Shown: one piece after another, positions 5,041 through 8,884 of the stretch
Numbering within the stretch: position 1 is the first letter of the stretch
How the letters are laid out: every line of letters starts with the position of its first letter
DNA from: Frankiaceae bacterium
GTDB taxonomy: Bacteria; Actinomycetota; Actinomycetes; Mycobacteriales; SCTD01
Length of the DNA stretch: 8,884 nt
Direction of reading: 5' to 3'
Assembly (NCBI GenBank): GCA_026786045.1
Contig: JAJAYV010000196.1
Span: forward strand, 1-8,884
Notes under the pieces: generated by a model
What the model saw: the letters and a program-made list of their open reading frames with translations, nothing else
What the model was told of the DNA's origin: nothing
Database searches by the model: none
Made by a program: the position numbers and the translations under genes

Positions 5041-5430
5041 TCAGTCTCCGGCGGCCGGGGGCGGCGCGCCAGCGGGGCCTGTGTGCGGGGGCAGCGGCAG
5101 GTCCTCCGGCGTCGCCTGACGGACCAGCGGCGGCTGGACCAGCTCCCGGCCCTCGGCGGACGCCTCGAGCAGGCCGATGCGGCGGTCGCGATCGCGCAGC
5201 TCATCGGCGAGCCGCTCCAGCGCCGCGTCCACCTGAGCCATCCGGTATCCCCTGGCAGCCATCGAGAAGCGCAGCGCCGCCACGTCCTCCGGCGCGAACG
5301 GGCCGGTCGGCAGCGCGAGGTCCGCGACGTCCGGCGGGGCCGGCGCGAGCTCCCCGCCCTCCCGCGTGGCGAGCACCGCCGCCACGAACAGCACGCCGAG
5401 GACGCCGAGCAACGCGAGGGCGGTGACCAC
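5041..5430 (-). CDS. Membrane-anchored protein with DivIVA-type (DivI1A) motif, Rv1209-like
   Basis: This 129-aa protein starts with a hydrophobic segment (residues 2-21, VTALALLGVLGVLFVAAVLA) that should be a single membrane anchor. A short linker follows, then residues 48-76 (PEDVAALRFSMAARGYRMAQ and VDAALERL). That stretch matches the DivI1A motif, in which an aromatic turn precedes a helix with a VDxxLxRL pattern. A predicted helix continues to about residue 93 (LADELRDRDRRIGLLEASAEG), then a proline-rich tail. DivIVA proteins gather at curved membranes and organise polar growth and division in actinobacteria; this one is too short for the long coiled coil of Wag31, so a partner role is more likely. 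The GTG start is chosen because GGGAG lies 10 nt upstream and the anchor begins directly after it. It is the first gene of the operon with the SRPBCC gene and divergent from the photoproduct lyase gene. Confidence 0.8.
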   Translation of the reverse strand: MVTALALLGVLGVLFVAAVLATREGGELAPAPPDVADLALPTGPFAPEDVAALRFSMAARGYRMAQVDAALERLADELRDRDRRIGLLEASAEGRELVQPPLVRQATPEDLPLPPHTGPAGAPPPAAGD

Positions 5431-5469
5431 GGCACGGATGCTCCCACGCAGACGGGGAACACCGGCACC

Positions 5470-6687
5470 GTGACCTCCGACCGGACCTCCGACGTGGGCG
5501 CCCCAGATCCCGGTGCAGACCCGGCCGGCGACGTCGACCTCGACGCGACGCTCGCGCCCGAGCTGTCCCGGAGCCACGAGGCGACCGGCGAGCAGGTGCC
5601 CACGCGGGACCTGTCCGGTCTGGCCCCGCCGGCCCGCCCGGCCCGGCGCTGGACGCCGAAGCGGGTCGTGATCACACCGGCCGCGCTGGACCACCCGCAC
5701 GGGCAGCGGATCGTCGAGCGGGTCGAGGGGCTGGGGATCGAGGTCGAGCGGCTGACCGCGAACCGGCTGACCGGCGTGCGTGGCGACGACGAGCGGCAGA
5801 CCTACGTCCGGGCGAAGTCGACGATGGCGATCGTCGTGAGCCCGCCGTCCCGCCGGCGGCTGCAGTCGATCGCCCCGAGTGCCGACTGGCGCTTCGACCT
5901 GGCGGAGGGCTGCCCAGCTCACTGCCAGTACTGCTACCTCGCCGGGTCGCTGTCCGGCCCGCCGGTCACCCGGGTCTACGCCGACGTGGACGAGATCCTC
6001 GGCGGGCTGGCGGACTACGTCGGCGCAGGGACCGCGCGACGCCGGCCGGAGGAGGGGACGACGTTCGAGGCGTCCTGCTACACCGACCCGCTGGCGCTGG
6101 ACCACCTCACCGGCTCGTGGCGGCGGGCGGTGGAGTTCTTCGGCGCCTGGGACGACGACGTGCAGCTGCGCTGGACGACCAAGTACGCCGACGTCGCCCC
6201 CTTCACTGCGCTGCCGCACCGCGGCCGCACCCGCGTCCGCTTCTCGGTGAACGCTCCCGCCGTGACCACGCGCATGGAGGGCGGGACGGCGCCGCTGGAG
6301 GAGCGCATCGCCGCGCTCGGGACCCTGGCGCGCAGCGGCTACCCGGTCGGCCTGACCGTCGCGCCGATCATGCCGGTGCCGGACTGGCAGTCCGAGTACG
6401 CGCGTCTGCTCGACCTGGTGGCCCGTGCGGTCGACGGCGTGGCTGACCTGGACCTGACCGCCGAGCTGATCACGCACCGCTTCACGCCGGGGAGCAAGGA
6501 GGTGCTGCTCGGCTGGTACCCCCGCACTCGGCTCGACATGGACGAGAGCCGCCGCACGACCAAGCGCGGCAAGTACGGCGCGGTCAAGCACGTCTACCCG
6601 AAGGACGTCATGAGCGAGCTGCGCGGCTGGTTCGAGGAGCAGCTCGCCGCGCGGCTGCCGGCCTGCCGCGTCCTGTACTGGACCTAG
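5470..6687 (+). CDS. splB: Spore photoproduct lyase family radical SAM DNA repair enzyme
   Basis: This 405-aa protein matches SplB over almost its whole length. SplB reverses the UV lesion 5-thyminyl-5,6-dihydrothymine using an iron-sulfur cluster and SAM. The cluster motif is Cys148-x3-Cys152-x2-Cys155 (CPAHCQYCYL), and Tyr154 and Tyr156 match the two tyrosines of the radical transfer chain. FEASC with Cys203 matches the hydrogen-donor Cys141 of the B. subtilis enzyme, followed by DHLTG, then TKY with Lys238, RFSVNA, SGYPVGLTVAPI and a C-terminal VKHVYPKD block. The roughly 60 N-terminal residues are acidic, proline-rich and outside the family's conserved region. GTG at 5470 has GGGGA 11 nt upstream; GTG at 5596 (363 aa) would also keep the whole domain. 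It is divergent from the DivIVA-motif gene and converges with the short LOG gene 8 bp away. Confidence 0.9.
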   Translation: MTSDRTSDVGAPDPGADPAGDVDLDATLAPELSRSHEATGEQVPTRDLSGLAPPARPARRWTPKRVVITPAALDHPHGQRIVERVEGLGIEVERLTANRLTGVRGDDERQTYVRAKSTMAIVVSPPSRRRLQSIAPSADWRFDLAEGCPAHCQYCYLAGSLSGPPVTRVYADVDEILGGLADYVGAGTARRRPEEGTTFEASCYTDPLALDHLTGSWRRAVEFFGAWDDDVQLRWTTKYADVAPFTALPHRGRTRVRFSVNAPAVTTRMEGGTAPLEERIAALGTLARSGYPVGLTVAPIMPVPDWQSEYARLLDLVARAVDGVADLDLTAELITHRFTPGSKEVLLGWYPRTRLDMDESRRTTKRGKYGAVKHVYPKDVMSELRGWFEEQLAARLPACRVLYWT

Positions 6688-6695
6688 CCCGGCAC

Positions 6696-7292
6696 CTACG
6701 GCTCGGCCTCCAGCACCTCCTCGGCGAGCGGGTGCAGCCGGACCGGGTCGCGCAGACCCGCCTCGACCAGGTCGAGCGCCTCGTCCACCGACGACGCCCA
6801 CTGCAGCGCGCGCCGGGCCGGGCCGCGCAGGAAGCCGCGCTCGGCCATCAGCTCCACCTGCTCGCGCAACGGGCCGTAGAGGCCGTCCACGTCGAGCACC
6901 ACCACCGGCTTGACGTGCATGCCGAGGCTGCGGGCGACCCAGACCTCGAAGAGCTCCTCCAGCGTGCCGATGCCGCCGGGCAGGGTGAGGAAGGCATCCG
7001 AGCGGTCGTCCATGAGGCCCTTGCGGGTGCGCATGTCGTCGACGACGAGCAGCTCGTCAGCGTCACGGTCACCCACCTCGACGTCGAGCAGAGCCTGAGG
7101 GATGACGCCGGTCGTGTGCGCTCCGCCGGCCCGCGCCGCCCGCGCGACCGCGCCCATCATCGACAGGTTGCCGCCGCCGGACACCAGCGCGTGCCCGCGC
7201 GCCGCCAGCGCCGTGCCCACCTGGCTGGCCAGGTCGACGTACGACGGGTCGATCGCGGTGCTGGACGCGCAGTAGACGCAGATCGCTGCCAC
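6696..7292 (-). CDS. LOG family protein, short form (TIGR00730; cytokinin riboside 5'-monophosphate phosphoribohydrolase-like)
   Basis: This 198-aa Rossmann-fold protein begins ICVYCASS and has the nucleotide-binding turn SGGGNLSMMGAVA (residues 38-50). It carries the two catalytic signatures of the LOG family: Arg90-Lys91 in DMRTRKGLM and PGGIGTLEE (105-113) with Glu113. LOG enzymes cleave a nucleoside 5'-monophosphate into free base and ribose 5-phosphate. In plants and in M. tuberculosis (Rv1205) this releases cytokinins; here the natural substrate is unknown and may be AMP or another nucleotide. The start is GTG at 7292 because the conserved N-terminal strand begins at once, although no ribosome binding site is clear. 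It lies 42 nt after the long LOG gene on the same strand, as the probable last gene of the operon. It converges with splB with only 8 bp between stop codons. Confidence 0.92.
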   Translation of the reverse strand: MAAICVYCASSTAIDPSYVDLASQVGTALAARGHALVSGGGNLSMMGAVARAARAGGAHTTGVIPQALLDVEVGDRDADELLVVDDMRTRKGLMDDRSDAFLTLPGGIGTLEELFEVWVARSLGMHVKPVVVLDVDGLYGPLREQVELMAERGFLRGPARRALQWASSVDEALDLVEAGLRDPVRLHPLAEEVLEAEP

Positions 7293-7334
7293 GGCGACGA
7301 CGCTAGGCGTTGCCCCGGCCAGCAGGTGCGGCGG

Positions 7335-8159
7335 TCAGGCCCCGCCGTCGCCCAGGTGCTCGTCGCCGGTCGCGACGCGCGGCTTGTCGACGCGCCGCTC
7401 GTACGCCTCGGCCACGAGCCGGACGGCCTCGCCGACGTCGTCGGTCAGGGTGAACAGGTCCAGGTCGCTGTGGTTGATGTAGCCCTGGTCGGCCAGCGTG
7501 CCGCGCAGCCAGTCCACCAGCGGGGTCCAGTACGCCGAGCCCATGAGGATCACCGGGAACTGGTTGACCTTGCGCGTCTGCACCAGCGTCAGGGACTCGA
7601 ACAGCTCGTCCATGGTGCCGAAGCCGCCGGGCAGGATGACGAACGCCTGGGCGTACTTCACGAACATCGTCTTGCGGGCGAAGAAGTAGCGGAAGTCGAT
7701 GCCGAGGTCGACCCACTGGTTGAGGCCCTGCTCGAACGGCAGCTCGATGCCGAGGCCGACCGACAGCCCGCCGCCCTCGCTGGCACCCTTGTTGGCGGCC
7801 TCCATGATCCCCGGCCCGCCGCCGGTGATGACGGCCCAGCCGGCGCGGGCGAGCGCGCCGCCGAGCTCCTCGGCCATGGCGTACTCCGGCCGGTCCCGGG
7901 CGGTGCGCGCGCTGCCGAAGACGCTGACCGCGCGCGGCATCTCGGCGAGCTGGCCGAAGCCCTCCACGAACTCGGACTGGATCCGCATGACCCGCCACGG
8001 GTCGGTGTGCACCCAGTCGGACAGGCCGCGGCTGTCGAGCAGCCGCTGGTCGGTGGTGGTGGCCTGCACCTGACCGCGGCGGAGGGTCACCGGTCCGCGC
8101 GTCTTCTCGGGAGGGTGCTCGGCGTCGCGGAGGCGCTCAGGGTCGACGGAGGCGGGCAT
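7335..8159 (-). CDS. LOG family protein, long form with N-terminal extension
   Basis: This 274-aa member of the same nucleotide phosphoribohydrolase family has about 75 extra N-terminal residues, containing RGPVTLRRGQVQATTTDQRL (21-40) and DWVHTDPWRVMRIQSEF. These are typical of the long actinobacterial type. The Rossmann part starts at AVSVFGSAR (from residue 77). It keeps ITGGGPGIMEAANKGA (111-126), Arg162-Lys163 in FFARKTMF, and PGGFGTMDE (177-185) with Glu185, so the active site looks intact. The chosen ATG (8159-8157) gives the usual start; GTG at 8177 adds six residues and cannot be excluded, as neither has a strong ribosome binding site. It follows the COG4299 gene by 27 nt (9 nt with the GTG start), so cotranscription is likely. 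The substrate and the role of the extra N-terminal part are not known to me. Confidence 0.9.
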   Translation of the reverse strand: MPASVDPERLRDAEHPPEKTRGPVTLRRGQVQATTTDQRLLDSRGLSDWVHTDPWRVMRIQSEFVEGFGQLAEMPRAVSVFGSARTARDRPEYAMAEELGGALARAGWAVITGGGPGIMEAANKGASEGGGLSVGLGIELPFEQGLNQWVDLGIDFRYFFARKTMFVKYAQAFVILPGGFGTMDELFESLTLVQTRKVNQFPVILMGSAYWTPLVDWLRGTLADQGYINHSDLDLFTLTDDVGEAVRLVAEAYERRVDKPRVATGDEHLGDGGA

Positions 8160-8186
8160 GCCGGGAACGGTACCCACGCAGGGGCG

Positions 8187-8884
8187 TCACAGCCGGACGT
8201 ACCAGCGCGCCGCGTGCATCGCGCTCGCGACGGCGAACCACCCGCCTGCGGTGAGCAGGAAGAAGCCGGTCGCCCCGCGCTCGGCCAGCAGGTGGGTCGC
8301 CAGCGGCACGCCGTCCGGCCCGGCCGGCGTGCTCTGCAGCACCTTGCCGAGCACGAAGACCCCGATCCACAGCACCAGCGCGTTGCGCCCCAGCCCGACG
8401 ACCGGCCAGCTGGCGACGTCCAGGACGCGGGTCAGCCACGCCGGCCGTTCGCTGTCGAAGACGAGCACCGCCAGGGCGAGCACCGCGATCCCGACCGCGG
8501 CGTGCACGGCGAGGAACGACGGCGTCCACAGCCGCTTGGCCACCGGCTGCAGCAGCAGGAAGAGCGGGAATGCGACGGCCCACACCCCGGCGACACCCAG
8601 CAGCGCGGCGGACCGCAGGCCCGCGCTGCGGTCGCGCAGGTCGAGCAGGAGGGCGGCCGCGGCGTACCCGGCCAGGAAGGTCGCGAGCGCGCCCAGGGTG
8701 GAGACGAGCCCCTCGGGGTCGTGCGTCTGCACGCCGACGCCGTAGGTGTGGGCCGCGCCGAACAGCGCGACCTCGACGTCGTAGAAGGTGCCGCAGCCCT
8801 CGACCGTCGGCAGCCCCCCGGGGCAGTCGGCGGCCGCGGCCCGCAGTACCAGCCCCCAGCCCAGGGCGACGACCAGCGCGGCGA
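8187..8884 (-). CDS. COG4299/NagX-type membrane acyltransferase (heparan-alpha-glucosaminide N-acetyltransferase-like), N-terminus outside window
   Basis: The C-terminal 231 residues of an integral membrane protein are visible; the frame is open through the window edge. In fragment numbering, membrane segments are seen at about 1-13, 58-80, 92-111, 121-142, 168-182 and 204-225. The family signature HDPEGLVSTLGALATFLAGY (54-73) lies at the entry to the second segment. It is followed by the block PVAKRLWTPSF (113-123) and by GLGRNALVLWIGVFVLGKVL (163-182). The relatives include human HGSNAT and bacterial NagX-like proteins, thought to pass acetyl groups across the membrane to amino sugars; the substrate here is unknown. 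The catalytic histidine region of HGSNAT lies upstream of this fragment and cannot be checked. It leads an apparent operon with the two LOG genes, with no obvious functional link. Confidence 0.82.
   Translation of the reverse strand, partial: AALVVALGWGLVLRAAAADCPGGLPTVEGCGTFYDVEVALFGAAHTYGVGVQTHDPEGLVSTLGALATFLAGYAAAALLLDLRDRSAGLRSAALLGVAGVWAVAFPLFLLLQPVAKRLWTPSFLAVHAAVGIAVLALAVLVFDSERPAWLTRVLDVASWPVVGLGRNALVLWIGVFVLGKVLQSTPAGPDGVPLATHLLAERGATGFFLLTAGGWFAVASAMHAARWYVRL

Noticed and set aside
5454..5482. GGGGAAC before splB as an ECF -35 element
   Set aside because: No CGTT follows at the right distance, and the same bases are better explained as the splB ribosome binding site (GGGGA).
5041..6801. 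A 586-aa open frame on the minus strand antisense to splB
   Set aside because: Its upstream two-thirds has the Arg/Ala/Gly-rich composition of a shadow frame and lies opposite the strongly conserved splB. Only the last 129 codons (5430-5041) are a real gene.
7293..7334. A promoter or terminator between the two LOG genes
   Set aside because: The 42-bp gap shows no clear stem-loop, -10 or -35 element, so the genes are treated as one operon.
1..8884. Mobile elements, CRISPR repeats, tRNA or rRNA genes
   Set aside because: No transposase or integrase, regular repeat array or RNA gene signature was seen on either strand; composition looks even throughout.

Overview
The window is very G+C-rich DNA with GTG starts, 1-4 nt gene overlaps and almost no non-coding space. 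Together with a gene set recognisable from Mycobacterium and Streptomyces, this points to the chromosome of an actinomycete (Actinomycetota). I cannot name the genus. The layout resembles the sigE neighbourhood of M. tuberculosis as I remember it (methyltransferase Rv1220c opposite sigE, then rseA, with the DUF3117 gene Rv1211, a DivIVA-like gene Rv1209 and the LOG gene Rv1205 nearby). It is rearranged and carries extra genes such as a spore photoproduct lyase. The window looks like core chromosome: I see no mobile element, RNA gene, CRISPR array or phage gene.

Region 1 (1-1585): an envelope/redox stress unit. An ECF sigma factor of the SigE type and its zinc-binding anti-sigma factor (cut by the window edge) overlap by 4 nt on the minus strand. 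A SAM-dependent O-methyltransferase is transcribed away from them on the plus strand. The 145-bp gap carries a near-perfect inverted repeat that reads as an ECF promoter on both strands, a leader hairpin and an 11-bp-spaced direct repeat. The methyltransferase has no ATG, GTG or TTG at the place where homology says it begins.

Region 2 (1589-3610, minus): a three-gene operon starts with a 55-aa DUF3117 protein, continues 1 nt later with an M17 leucyl aminopeptidase (PepA), and ends with a YdhR-like small monooxygenase whose ATG overlaps the pepA stop.

Region 3 (3749-5430): a PaaG-like enoyl-CoA hydratase/isomerase on the plus strand converges, across a strong hairpin, on a two-gene minus-strand operon. 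That operon encodes a membrane-anchored protein with a DivIVA-type motif and an SRPBCC lipid-binding-fold protein.

Region 4 (5470-8884): a full-length spore photoproduct lyase (radical SAM DNA repair) with all catalytic residues lies on the plus strand. It converges on a minus-strand operon of a COG4299/NagX-type membrane acyltransferase (partial), a long LOG-family protein and a short LOG-family protein.

Taken together these are stress-response, repair, proteolysis and small-metabolite housekeeping functions. I see no clear novel defence or biosynthetic system. The points most worth following up are the two-way SigE promoter, the non-canonical methyltransferase start, the intact spore photoproduct lyase and the DUF3117-led operon. 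The longest stretches without a gene are 775-919 and 3611-3748; no gap exceeds 300 bases.
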